The notes: generated from the sequence alone by a model not told the origin. 64,000 nt of DNA from Glycine soja (GCF_004193775.1 NC_041009.1:43517534-43581533), one strand, 5' to 3'; shown: positions 1 to 12,430, numbered from the stretch's first letter. A program made the numbers and translations.

Positions 1-1496
1 ACTCAAGCCTGTCTCAATAAAACAATGACCTGGACTCGTTAACTGTTGGATCATTGTGAACATGAGGCTCAGAACTTATTTTCGCACACACCCACCGTTG
101 GGATGTTTGAGATAATGTCTATGGTGGAAGAAATGTCCCTCGCACTGAGCTTTCTCTTTTCTCACATACACTCAAACTTTTCCCGATAAAACTACGATCT
201 GATGCGAATTGGTTGATAAACTTAAGTGCTCTTGGTGTTTTGGTGTTTTTGACCTATGATTTTGATTCATTGATTTTAATATGATTGTGTGGAATTGTTT
301 GAGGAGTTTTACTTCCCATGTTGTGAGAAATATTTTGTATAAATTGTTATATTGAGATTATGAAATGATGATTCAAATTGTGAGTAAGTGACAAATTGAA
401 CCTGTGATGAATGGTGAGATACATGTGTATTGAGATGTTGTATGTATTGAGTTATGAGTTATGAATTGTGCAATCACACAATTATAAGATCCTTTAAGGG
501 CGACGAGTTAATGCACGACAAGTATTGTGATGGGAATCACTGTGGGGACCCAATGAATTTAATCACAGGCGCAATGAGATAAAATTATTTTGAAAACAAT
601 TAAGGAGTCGTGTGTTTTGTACAATTCATAGATAGAGTCTGCGTGCTAAAATGTTTTCTGGGTTGGACGTGAATCAAGAGGGAGGAGCCCTGACGGACTC
701 TTCGGAGTGTAGGCCTTGGGGGTAATACACTCAGTTTGAATGTTCCTTGAAGCTTATGTTGATCCAATATGGTTGGAGTGTTCTCGCAAAATAGAATGAC
801 CCTGACTGGTCTTCCTAAGATTTTACCTAGTGAGAATGATCTGACTTACTAGTGTGTAGTTTGTTTTGTCATGTACTCATGGGCTCCCGACAAGATTTTT
901 CACTGACATGGTACCACATTGTATATAAGATTGAGTCTTAGTATATCTATTACATAACATTTGTGTATTGATTGATATTGATTGGTTGAGTGATATTGTG
1001 TTTGATCATTGAGTACGTGAATAATGTAAAAATGAATGAGACGTGTTGTGTTGTGATGTGATGTTACACGACAAAGTGGTGGAATGACGTGAGCTATGTT
1101 TAAGTAAGTTGTATTTCGTTTATATGATATGTATATCTACATGTTATCTTATTTCTCTCTATTAGTTAAGAATGTGATAACTCACTCTCTGTGTGTTGTT
1201 TGTGTTTGGATCCTATGATGATCTCAAACTTTGTGTTCGCGGAAACAAATGACTAGGTGAATTGCTTTAAGGAACTTTGTGTTAAAGGACGTCATGACAC
1301 GATGGTCTGATAAGATGTGACATTGGGACATGAGTTTTGTTTAATTACATGATTTTTTGAACCAAAAATGTTTTTGACAAGTTTTATTTGGTAATAGTGA
1401 AGTGAATGTGAGCCTTTTATCATTTTGAAATGATTTTATTTAAATGTGTTTTAAAAACTTTTAATTAATTCTGATTTCTTATTCCTTTTAGTATTA
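1..1496. repeat. Non-coding, LTR-like interspersed repeat
   Basis: No coding region is visible. The stretch from about 480 to 930 contains direct-sounding signatures (short GC-richer blocks such as the one at 885-915 around a 'gggctcccgac' core) that I associate with LTRs of soybean Ty3/gypsy elements. No paired LTR, primer site or TSD could be found here, so the family call is inference. A short TA microsatellite (about 1495-1516) separates it from the resistance-gene relic. Confidence 0.35.
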
Positions 1497-1526
1497 GTAT
1501 ATATATATATATATACGGGGTAGAGG

Positions 1527-4500
1527 ATGTCACAGGAAGAGAGGGTTGAAGAAAGCCAGTGTTGTTCGAACTTGACATTTAACTATTCTCTAGCTAAAGA
1601 TGTGATATGCATAGCCCAACAAATGAATGTGCTCAACAACAACAACAAATTCAAGCCATTTTCACACCCCATTCAACTCTCAAGCATGAATTACTTCTTT
1701 CTCAAAGACTTTTTGGCATTGGATTCTAAGAAACCAGTTTATGAAGAGTTGAAGGCAATCCAAGATCAGGTAAAGCCGCTTTAGCAAGAGTAGTGGGGAT
1801 GCAAGTAGAGGAGTCAAGTTTTTGACAATTGTGTCTCAAGATGTTAAAGTGAGAGATCTTCAAGGTCAAATTACTGATCACTTCACTTTCTCGTTGACGG
1901 AAGAGACTGAACTTGGCAAGGCACTATGGTTATCTCACAGGTTAAAGATCGAGAAGATTCTCATCATCTTGGATGGTGTATGGGAGAAGTTGGACTTGGA
2001 AGCTATAGGGATTCCATTAAATGAGAACGACAAGAGATATTGTATCCTCCTCACTACGTGCAACCAAGCAATTTGCACTTCAATGAACTGCCAAAGCATG
2101 ATTGAACTGTCTATGCTAAATGAAGATGAAGGGTGGACTTTGTTCAAGCAACGTGCACAAATAGATGATGATTCTCTAGAAGACTTGAGAGAGGTGGCAA
2201 AGAGAGTCTTTGACAAATGTAAAGGACTGCTTGTTGCCATTGTGACAGTGGCAAGAACTTTAAAGGAGAAGACTTGTACCAGTTGGGAATTGACATTTTT
2301 AAGACTAGAAACTTCTGAATCAATTGATGTTCAAGAGGGCTTGACAAGTACCTATAATTGCAACGAATAAGAGGAAATAGTTTGCTTGGATTCAAAGCAA
2401 GCAAGGCAACTCAGATACATGTATGCTCCTTCCCAGCCAATGTTCCCCAAACTAAGGAAGATCTTAATCGAAAGATGCAACAAATTGAGAAAAATATTCT
2501 TCCCAAGCATGATTTCAAGCCTCCCAGAGTTGAGAGAGCTTTCTGTACATGATTGCAATGAATTGGTGAAAATTATTTCTTCAGACGAAGTTAGACAATA
2601 CGCAAACCTATCTTTTCCATTTCGACAAGTTTCTTTCCCAAAATTGGGGGTGATTGAGATTAAAAGATACAACAAGTTAAGACATTCTTTTGTGCAACCA
2701 TTGTTTCAAGCCTACCAGAGTTGAATGAGTTGTCTGCATGTGACTATAACAACTTCGAGGATATAATATCTTCAGATGTAGATGAAGCACAACAGCATAG
2801 TAATGTAAGAGCTCATTTTCCACAATTTTCCCTCAACCTAGGAAGCATTAACATCGAGAATTGCAGCAAATTGAAAACATTCTTCTCTGCGACTACTGTT
2901 ACAAGTCTACCAAAGTTGCAACAACTAGTTGTAAAGGACTGCAACAAATGGGAGGAAATAATTTTTCTAGATTCAGATCAAGCAGGACAATTTAGAAACC
3001 TATATCCTCTTAGCAATCCAGACTGTTTTGCCAAACCGAGAAGCGTTCAAATTGAAAGATGCAACTCATTGAAAACAATCTTTATCACGACAATTGTTAC
3101 AAGCCTACCAGAGTTGCTTGTAAAGGACTGCGACAAATGGATGGAAATAATTTCTTTAGATTTAGTGGAAGCAAGACAAGTTGGAAACCAGTCTGCATCT
3201 TCCAAACAAATTTGTTTCCCCAAACTGCAGAGGATTCAAATTGAAAGTTGCAAAAAGTTGAAAACAATCTTGTTTGCAACCATTGCTACAAGCCTTCCAG
3301 AGTTGGAAAAAATAGTTGTAAAGAACCGCAATGATTGGGAGGGCATAGTTTATTTAGATTCAGAGGAAGCAAGAAAACATAGAAACCTTACTGTTGCTTC
3401 CCAAGAAGTTTGTTTCCCCAAATTGAAGAAGATTGAGATAAAAAAATGTAACAAATTGAAAGCAATCTTCTCGAAAACCATTGTCACAAGCCCACCAAAG
3501 TTGGAGGAATTGGCCGTAAAGGATTGCCATAAATTGGAGGAAATAATTTCCTTGGATTCAGAGGAAGCAAGACAACTGAGAGATATATGCTCCTTCCCAA
3601 CAAATTTGTTTCCCTATGGTTTGGAGTATTGAGATTTAAAGATGCAACAAATTGAAAAAAATCTTCCCTGCAACCACTATTACTAGCCTACCAGCATTGG
3701 AATATGTAGTTTTAAAGGATTGCAATGAATTCAAAGAAATAATTTCTTCAAATTCAAAGGAATAAAGACAACAAAGAAACCTATCTGCACCTTTCCAACA
3801 AATTTGTTTCCTTGTCCTGAGGACGATTGACATAAAAAGTAGCAACAAAATGAAAGCACTGTTTTCTGCAACTGTTGTTACAAGACTACCAAATCTGGTG
3901 CGTTTGATTGTGAAGGATTGCAATAAATAGGAGGAAATAATTTCTTTAGATTCAGTGGAACTAAGACAACTTAGAAACCTATTTTCTACTTCCAAACAAA
4001 TTTGTTTCCCTATGTTGTCCATTATTCAGATTGAAAGATGCAACAAATTGCAAAAAATCTTCCCAGCAACCATTGTTCCTAGCCTACCACAGTTGGTATA
4101 AGTAGTATTAAAGGATTGCAATGAATTGGAAGAAATAATTTCTTCAGATTCACAGGAAGCAATACAACAAAGAAACCTGTATGAACCTTTCCAACAAGTT
4201 TGTTTCCCCAAACTGGAAACTATTTCTATTGAAAATTGCAACAATCTGAAAATAGTCTTTTAGGCGACAAATGTTACAAATCTACCCAAGTTAGGACGAC
4301 CACATCTAACGGACTGCAATGAATGGGAAGAAGGACAACATAAAAGCTTTCTTGCTCCTTTCCAAAACATTTGTTACCCTGAGTTAGAAAGTATTTCGGT
4401 CACGGGATGCAACAAATTGAAAACAATCTTCTTTTTGACCATTGTATTCAGCTTTCCAAACTTGCAATCCTTGTTTGTTGCCGACTGCAACAATTTGGAG

Positions 4501-5478
4501 GCTATAATTTCTCCAAATTCAATGGAAGCAGAACAACATAGAAACCTATCAGCTCCTCCTCATCAAGTTACTTTTCCCAAACTTATAAAAGTATTGGAAT
4601 TGTGAGATGCAGCAAATTGAAAAACCTTTTTTTCAGTCATTTTGGCATGCTTGCCACAGTTAAACTGGCTGTATGTGTTGAACATCAATGAACTGGAAGA
4701 TATAATTTCTTCAGAAACAAAACCACTTAGAAACTTATCAACTTCTTCCCTACAAGTCTATTTCCCCGCACTACGGAGAATTGATATCGAAAGATGCAAC
4801 AAATTGAAAATAATCTCCTTGTCCATTGTTAGAAGCTTTCCAGAGTTGGGCAATCTGAGTGTAAAGGATTGCAATGCATTGGAACTAATGTTTTCTTTTG
4901 ATTCAGCAGAAGCAGGAGAAGTCGAACAGATATCTGCTTCCTCTCAACAAGTCTATTTCCTCGAACTACAGGAAATCCTAATCCAAAGATGCAACAAATT
5001 GAAAACAATATTTTCCTTGACCATTGTTAGAAGATTGCCAGAGTTGGGAAGTCTGAGTGTATATGATTGCAATGAATTGGAAGAAATATTTTCCTTTGAT
5101 TCAAAGGAAGTAGGAGAAGTTGAAGAGCTATCTGCTCCCTCTCAACAAGTTTGTCTCCCAAAAATCCACAGCATTAGCATCAAAACATGCAACAAATTGA
5201 AATGCATCTTCCCTTATTATGTGGCTTGTCATTGTTCTTCACTGAATTTACTAGACATAGAATCTTGCCGTTAACTAGAGCAGATTCTTAAATTTGAACA
5301 TAAAGCTACAAGTGAAGAAGGTGTAGGGATGGCAGTGGATGATAATCATGATAAGCATTTATGGTTTCCAAATCTAGGTGTGCTATGGCTAAAGAAGTTG
5401 TTGACTCTCACTGAGACCTTTCCTTGGTATGAACCCCAAAATTGTCACTTGATCATAGAAGATTGCCCCAAGTATTAG
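1527..5478 (+). pseudogene. Decayed CC-NB-ARC-LRR (CNL) disease-resistance gene relic
   Basis: The family encodes intracellular immune receptors. Here 1527-1784 matches the linker before the NB-ARC domain. A degenerate P-loop follows in a shifted frame near 1764-1816: it reads SGKAAL where the family has GKTTL, and it ends in a TGA. 1822-2370 carries recognisable NB-ARC motifs: kinase-2 (LIILDGVW), RNBS-B (ILLTT), RNBS-C (DEGWTLF) and GLxVAIVTVA in place of GLPLA. From about 2440 a long array of LRR units follows, broken by stops and frame changes near 2368, 2721, 3630, 3763, 4099, 4260, 4604 and 5272. After the TAA at 5272-5274 the same frame stays open for 67 codons to a TAG at 5476. No coiled-coil N-terminus is seen. 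The number of lesions makes a functional receptor very unlikely; a transcribed relic or siRNA source is possible. Confidence 0.88.
2440..5270 (+). repeat. Tandem array of ~15 LRR units, ~195 bp each
   Basis: The unit opens with a FPKL-type codon run, continues with I-E-x-C-N-K-L-K, then a TxVxSLPEL block and a DCNxLEEIIS block. Unit starts can be read near 2442, 2635, 2825, 3030, 3213, 3412, 3609, 3807, 4006, 4203, 4375, 4570, 4762, 4957 and 5155, a mean step of about 194 bp (65-66 codons). Each unit holds more than one canonical LRR. The units differ by scattered substitutions and small indels, so expansion came before or alongside decay. The array belongs to the CNL relic. Confidence 0.85.
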
Positions 5479-6329
5479 TGGTTCACTTAGTGTGCCTCAC
5501 CACACAGGTCGCAATTATTACTCTACAACATTTTTTTTCTCTGGTGTTGGTGTTGGTTTCAAATGGCATTCATCAATTTAATTGGCCGATGCCAGTATCT
5601 GTGATTTCTGTTATGTTGACAAATTTTAATTCATCTAGTCAATGATTATAGTTACAGGAATTTTAAACATTACGAATCAAGCGTGAGATTTATTCATTAA
5701 ACTTAATTCCAGGCTGTGAATGATTTTGTTAACCCGAATATTTAAATTATTGTGTCGATTTGTAGATTAAAGTAGAATTATATAGTAAGTATTGGAATTC
5801 AATTTTTTCTCTTGATATTTAATGGACCAAATCTATATTTAAAGGAATATTTCTTTTTCATGTCAGTGGCTAAGCAAGGGAAATGGTGGTGTGGTCTCCA
5901 TGGTGGTGTCAGTGTCTCAATTCCTTTATAGGGGTGGCTCCTTTTCTTCTGTAGCTTCCTCCACACGCAACTTAACTTTGTTCTCTTTCCTAATTTAATT
6001 TCAAGTTTGATTACATTTATGTGTTTACTTATTTACCCTGCGTGTGTATGTGTCTTGCACAAGGATCTAGTAATAATTGATTGGTCAATGGAATTTGAAG
6101 GACTCTCTTTAAAGTATTCTATCTTTTAAGAAATTATTATGGTGATATATAATATTATCGATCAAACTAATTAATATTATTATCTAAATATTTATGTATT
6201 GTTTGTTTATTTCTTATCATGTCTCGATTAGTATTTTCTTTGATTAGCCATTTTTTGGAGTGTTTTTTTTTATGTTATCATGTTATTGGTTTGAGTATTC
6301 ACCGACTTTAATCATGTAAGTTCTAATAA
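5479..6329. other. Intergenic, no feature recognised
   Basis: AT-rich sequence after the CNL relic. 5442-5645 is open in one frame but overlaps the relic tail and resembles no family I know. Nothing else can be supported. Confidence 0.5.
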
Positions 6330-6330
6330 A

Positions 6331-6777
6331 ATTATAATTCTCCAACTCCTTGATTCCATTTTGAACTAAAAATAATCCTTGATCCCAAACTTGTATCGGG
6401 TTCTAATAAAACTTGTTAGTTCAAATTGGAAACAGCTTTACCTTGGATCAAAATCCCGAAAAACATAATTAGGAGAGGAGAATTTTATTAAAAATGATTA
6501 GTTAGATTTTTCGACGGAGATCAGTTAGAAAACTTTTTGACATGGTGGTTACCATAACCACCATGTCAAAAAGTTTTCTAACTGATCTCCGTCGAAAAAT
6601 CTAACTAATCATTTTTAGTGACATTCTCCTCTCCTAATCATGTTTTTCGGGATTTTGATCCAAGGTAAAACTGTTTTCAAATTGAATTAATGGGTTCTAT
6701 TAGAACCTGACGCAAGTTTGGGATCAATGATTATTTTTAGTTCAAAATGGGAGATCAAGGAGTTGGAACATTATAAA
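6331..6777. mobile_element. Foldback (long inverted-repeat) element
   Basis: Two arms of about 215 bp face each other across a 3-base loop at 6552-6554. The innermost 13 bases on each side (6539-6551 and 6555-6567) pair perfectly. Pairing continues with few mismatches out to about 6331 and 6777. No open reading frame is present. The shape fits a foldback/MITE-type element, or equally a long hairpin-RNA locus. No clear TSD was identified. Confidence 0.75.
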
Positions 6778-7007
6778 CAATCATGATGATGGGGATGATT
6801 ATGTTGGTGATATGTTTGAAATATTTTCGGATGACATAAATTAAATCTTTAAGATATTTGATTTTTTTTATATAAATCTTTTAGAAATTTTATGGTTAAA
6901 TAATTTTTAATTTGAATTTAAAATATTTTCATTTTGGTCTTTCATTTTAATCCAACGATTGAGATTAACCATTCTCATTCTCACATAAGATTATGATCAT
7001 TCACATA

Positions 7008-7010
<3 letters not shown>

Positions 7011-7057
<47 letters not shown>
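7011..7057. repeat. (TA)n microsatellite
   Basis: Uninterrupted TA dinucleotide run of about 47 bases. Confidence 0.95.
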
Positions 7058-7061
<4 letters not shown>

Positions 7062-7410
7062 TTTTATATGTTTTTTAATTGGTTTAATATATTTGTTAAT
7101 CCCTATAGAATCTATTTTAATTTTAATTCTTATAAATTTTAAAACATTTAAAAATGGTTTCTATTTATTTGGTGAATGTTAAAAATGGTCTCTATAATCA
7201 TTTATTGATAGAGTGAACCACTATTTTGTTCTTGAAACAGTAATGTTCTATCACATTTGTCCTTGAAAATTAAGAAATTTTAAGTAAGTTCCTAAAATTT
7301 TCAATTTAATTATGTGCTTGTGGTTGCCTACATTATACAATTTTCTCCCAAGAATAGTATTTTTTTTTAAAAAAAATATTTATCAAAAAGAGTGGTATGG
7401 GAACTATTTA

Positions 7411-7486
7411 CATTGCATGCATTGTTTTTTTTTCCAGGTAGGCTACAAGAGGCGTCACCCTGTGTGACAACTCCTTTCCTCCATTT
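7411..7486. repeat. Dispersed repeat copy A (partner at 46873)
   Basis: This 75-base block, built around 'ggctacaagaggcgtcac', recurs in the same orientation at 46873-46945 with a handful of changes. The flanks differ, so it is a fragment of an interspersed repeat rather than a segmental duplication. The surrounding 7058-8820 is AT-rich repeat-like DNA with no supportable gene. Confidence 0.7.
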
Positions 7487-8820
7487 GTTGTTTTGGAGGA
7501 GATGTCACTTTGATTACCTTCTCTTCAAGTCTTTAGCATGAATCAAAAGTCAACTCTACCAAATACAAGTCAACTTTAAATGGTATCAAAGTGTTGTAAC
7601 ATTCGTTCTTTTTGAGTCGACTTAGTCAACGCTAATTAATTTATTCCTTTTTTATTTAAGATCCTACCGGAACATTATATAAAATATAAAATATATACAA
7701 ATGAAGGGTTCCACTGGTTATACCAAAATCACAATGTGATATAAATAACTAAGTAATTGCTAGGATTTTATTTTACATTAGATTCAACTTATAGGTTAAG
7801 TATAACTCAATCATGATGTAGTAACTAAATTATCGTCTATGTCGTCTCTCGAAGGAATAAAAGAAGAATTTCATGTAATTATTTAATTAATGACTATATT
7901 TTTTTTGTATTTTTGTTTTGTGATTGTCACAAAATAAATAACATAAAATAAATTACAATAAAAATTGAATGACAATAAAATAATTATGTAAAGACAAAAA
8001 TATTAGACTTGGATGGTGACATCGATATTGGTGAATGAGTGTCTAGGTTTGAACTTGAAATTTACTCGATCCACTGTAATTTCATACTTCTCTACTCATC
8101 TCTCTTGCTTATCTTCAATTCACTAATGTATTCTACCCCAGCTCCCACATGGTTGCATATTCTAAACTACTTGCCTGATATTCAATCCCTTGGAGATACC
8201 GACACAAGAAATCAAGATGAAGTATTGAATTGATGGAGTTAAAGGGATCAACAAGGTCCATCCTTTCCTCTCCTAGGTAGAAGAAATTGCACTCATAAAA
8301 ATAATATCATGAAACCTAGAGTGTGTAATGGAATAATGGAGGCGTCTAGTAGGTGAAAGTCTAAAATATAATTTTAAGAATTGTTCAGGATTTCTACACA
8401 TTACAATGAATGTCTAGCCTCCTATTTATAAAATTGTAGTTGGGTTTAATTAAGGAGATAATCACAAGAAATTATAAACAAGTAATATCTCAAATTAATT
8501 CAAGTAATTATCTTCTTCTTCAGCTAATTTATCCTTAAAAATATCTTGTTATTGATTTTCTTAGTTTTTATCTTTAATTTTTTCAATTTCTCCTTCTAGT
8601 ATTTTCTATTGATTTTGGACCTCTGGAGGTTTTGTCAGGATTACCTGTTTTTATTGAAAAACTATCAAAAATTCATTAAAAATAACTAAAACATAAAATT
8701 CTACCTAAGGTAAAGTAAAAACTGAATTTAAAGCTAATTTGATTTAAAACAAAGCCTAAAGTTAACTAAAATGTCAAATAAACATCAAAATGAATATGGA
8801 AATCCGATAAATTTGACGTT
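7487..8820. other. AT-rich intergenic DNA
   Basis: No gene seen. The small open frame at 8039-8233 has no family resemblance and no splice context. Confidence 0.45.
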
Positions 8821-10985
8821 TATTGTTAGGCGTTTGGCAAGTGTATCAAATGTCTAAGTAGTAAAACCTCGAAAGTCCGAGTGTCGAATCCATAGAGATT
8901 TTGTGTTTCGCTTGTGTTGGATAACTTTTAATTTATAAGGGAAATATTTGAAAGGAGAAGTAGAAGAAATAATAGGAACAAAAGAATCAAAAGCAAAATA
9001 TGTAAAGAATTCAATGAGATGCAGATATTAAGACTTAGCATGTCTAGCCTGCCTTGGATGTATGAATTTATGGTTATTCTTTATCAAATTAATCGGATAT
9101 GTTCTACCCACATCTATCCATTTACTTGCCCCTGATGTCTCACGATGACAAACCTATTTTATTTACCTATCTTCCAAATGTCTTTCAAAAGACTCGATAA
9201 ATAAAATGCATGAAGAATAGATTCTCGATGTTTGCTAAATGCATGAGCATAAAGTTATCATTCTATGCCTAGCAATGATTACCTTATGATTTCTTCTCTT
9301 TATTGTTCTACTAGAGATTACCCTCTCCCGAGCAACTAACCCCTAAAACTAATGCATGCATCTTTTCTTTAGATTCTTATTAGAAGTTACCCTCTCCCAA
9401 GAAACTAACCCCCAAAAGAAAGTAAAGATGAAAATGCAAGATAAAATAGAGAAGAAAGTAGAACAGAAAAACCTGAAAAGAGATCCTCTTGCATTGATAA
9501 ATCTAAAGTACACCATACATCATTTGGCTTTTTAGGCCTGTCAGACCTTAACTAGGGGATTAGCCACTCATGGCCAATAAGAGCTTTACAATGAGGGGGA
9601 TGGAAGAAAGAATGGATACAAATGATAGAGAGAGAAGAGAGGAGGAATTCTCAGGCTTAAGGTAGTGATAGGAGTGCTCTGAGACTTGATGTGTCGTTCC
9701 CCTTGGTTGAGCTCTCTATTTATAGCCGTTGGAGTGGGTTTTGGGCCTTTGTAGGCTCGCTCAGCGCGGCGCCCCTCGCTTAATGCATTTAGATCGTGCG
9801 CTTAGCGAGCTCTTCTCACTTAGCGCGTGCCGCTTCTATTGGATCGTGCGCTTAACGCGTGCTGCACGCTTAGCGCCTCCTGTTTCAATTGTGCCCGCTT
9901 AGCTTGTGCTACGCGCTGAACACGAGTAACGGATTTTGACTCTTCGTGCTTAGCGCCTGTCTCCTCTAGCTTGCTTAGCGCGAGCTGCACGCTAAGCGAG
10001 AGAATGGACTGGGCCTTTCTGATTTTTTTCTTCATTATTTTCTTCTATTTGCTTTTAACACCTCCGGTTTTTATATTTACAGTCAAAATTCATGAAATAT
10101 CAATTCTTTAACAATTAAGCGCAGATAACTGCTAAATAATTATTTCTAAGGCCAAATTTGCTGAATTTCCTCTTAAAAGTACAATTATTTAGCAGTTATC
10201 ATTTATCAACATTCCAAACTTAGAATATTGTTTGTCCTAAAGCAAGACTAACTAAAACTACTAAAACAACAAAAACTACTTTTAAAAAAAGTAAGGACTC
10301 AAAAACAAAATTAAACTAAGACTAAAAAACAAAAGACAAATTAAAACTATAGACTAAGGATACACAATGACATGTTGCATACACACTTTTCTTGCATTCC
10401 ACTTTATTCAACAATTTTTTTTCATGTGCTTCAATCAACTAAGTATGATGCCCACATTCAACTTTTTAGCTCAACCAAATCAAATGCAAGGTTAGAAATA
10501 TGTAACAAGAATGACAATCAAATTTAATGGCATAACAACTTGTCCTCACAATAAGTATTTCACTCTTAAGCTTTTGACTTAGCTTTGGGTAAGTGTTTTA
10601 CTCATTTCACAACTTAAGACCCCCCAATTCAACTTTGAATTTCTTCTCAAGTTAATCAATACATCAAAGGAATGCAGAGATGACTAAGGACTTTATTTAT
10701 GTTTCTAGATATTTCAAAGTACCTTAGAGGAAGAAAAGCATTAGCGTATTCATTTCATTTCATTCACTTTCTAACAATCCTTAGTACCTCATATTTTTAA
10801 TTTTATGCAAACTTTGCTTTGTCCTTAATTTTTATTTTTGCTTTACTTTGCTTCTCTCTTGTTTTTATTTATTTTTTTGTTTTTCAAAACTTTCCTTTTT
10901 CAATACTTTACAAGATAGAATAACAATAATACTTTTAACCTTTTTTCACGCGATAACTTGTTGGTGCCCTTTATTTTCAACTAGA
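8821..10985. repeat. Retroelement-derived non-coding repeat block
   Basis: The block has the look of LTR/untranslated retroelement DNA: a 'gtcgaatccatagag' type opening at 8883, a CGCTTAGCGCG-rich GC island, and a small inverted repeat around 10121-10201 (arms containing 'gataactgctaaataatt'). There is no gag or pol coding. It stops close to 10985, where sequence shared with the NEPRO-like locus begins, which suggests insertion beside that segment. Family assignment is inference. Confidence 0.45.
9755..10005. repeat. Cluster of CGCTTAGCGCG-like palindromic words
   Basis: About ten variants of CGCTTAGCGCG or its complement lie in 250 bases. They form a CpG-dense island in otherwise AT-rich DNA. 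In one frame they encode a small open frame (9820-10035, minus) that has no family resemblance. Confidence 0.7.
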
Positions 10986-10987
10986 AA

Positions 10988-11175
10988 TGTCAATGCAAAG
11001 TCCATGTATTATTGTTGTTTAAGCGAAGAATACTTTAGAATAGAACTACAAACGGTGTAAGAATATTGAGAATTAAATAAAACTGAAAGGAAAAACACGA
11101 AAATCAGTCACTAGTTACACGAAATAGAATAACAAAGTGAATGGTTTCAGTGAGAATGTGAATCAAAACCTGGGA
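10988..11175. repeat. Segment shared with the NEPRO-like gene 5' region
   Basis: These ~185 bases match 52659-52845 in the same orientation with only a few substitutions. At the second locus they lie just upstream of the first coding exon of the NEPRO-like gene. On the minus strand the sequence next to it (11171-11185) reads CCCAG followed by GTTTTG, as at an exon/intron border, so the copy may come from a 5'-UTR exon and intron. Confidence 0.8.
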
Positions 11176-11180
11176 TGACG

Positions 11181-12319
11181 AGGAAGCATGCTGGGATTCT
11201 TCAACAAAATCTTGGATTGGTTGTTAATTGATGATTTGAGGGGAAAAAAATATGGTATTTGAATTCAAAGAAAATTGAGGGAGGGGAGACTGGAGAGTGC
11301 GGTTTTGAAAAAGAGGAAAAAAAAAAAACGATTAATCATGTAATTTTGCAAACAGAGCAGTGTAGGTAGTGAACACCCCTAGTCGAATGTTCTGCCCAGG
11401 TGTCTTGCAAGTCCAGTTGTATTTGACTAAGCAGAAATTTATCTTTGATCTTCACCTGAAATTTTATCAAGGTCATTTATTTAAAGGGTTTACCAAGTAA
11501 AAAAGAAAAGAGTTTACTAAGTTTTTATGGTGCCTACAATTTTTTCAAAATTTGATTTTTAGTCTTTCAATAGAAGTTTGATCACTTAAAAAGTTTTTTT
11601 AACTTTTTTTCATTAAAGTTTTTATTAGTCTTTAAATTTTTGAAAAATTCAATTTTAATCCTTGAAATACAATTAAATAAATAAAATAATTGATTCAAAC
11701 TTTTATTCAGGAACTTAAAACTATAATTTCTAAAAAAAATAAGAAACTTTCATAGGTTAAATTTTTTGTTTAGAAACTAAAAATTAAATTTTAAAAAAAA
11801 ATAGGAACTAAAAATTTAATTAACTTTTATTTAAATTCAAATCTGATTGGATAAGATTTAGTCAACTTGATTTATTAATCTTAATATTATATGGTTATTA
11901 TTGAAATAAAAGAAATATAAAATTAATCAAATTAAGGTATACTTTGATATATATTTCAAAACAAATAATGTTAATATAAATATAATATTACGTTTTATAA
12001 AATATTATCTATCAACTTAAAAGATTTTATTATTAATACACAATCATTAAAATAACCTATATGTTTTTTAAAAGAATATAGACATCAAATTAAGTTGGTA
12101 TGACACAATTGTTATATAAATGTTTTCTACTGTTCAGTTGCCTGTAAAGTTGATTTTGCTTGTATTCAGAAAGAAAGAAAAAAAGTTATTTGTAGGCTAA
12201 TGAAGCTTACTTTTGTACCTTAGTCGAAAGTGCTTTTTGCTTTGCCCAATCATTGGCTTATTATTAGCTTGTCTTTTAACACGCTGCAACTCTTCCAAGT
12301 GTGTGCAAAAACTGAAAAC
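11181..12319. other. Intergenic, no gene recognised
   Basis: AT-rich. 11181-11340 could be the 5'-UTR exon side of the duplicated NEPRO-like segment (pyrimidine-rich on the minus strand). Nothing else is supported. Confidence 0.4.
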
Positions 12320-12430
12320 ATGTGCATTTACATTTGAGTTTTCATGTATGTAATGTGTATTTATGTCTCTTTGGGTTTTGGTTGTGTTGTATTGGTATTT
12401 GTAGGTTAGGAGGGATTTAAGACTTCTGCT
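12320..12430 (+). pseudogene. NEPRO-like gene fragment (intron end plus exon start)
   Basis: About 110 bases match the minus strand of 51624-51732: the end of an intron, its acceptor TTTGTAG and the first ~25 bases of the next exon. After that the similarity stops. Relative to the 10988-11175 piece it lies in the opposite orientation, so the two fragments are not one simple duplication. It cannot encode a protein. Confidence 0.75.

Noticed and set aside
1935..2675. Minus-strand open frames over the CNL relic
   Set aside because: They are antisense to recognisable NB-ARC and LRR coding, so they are shadows.
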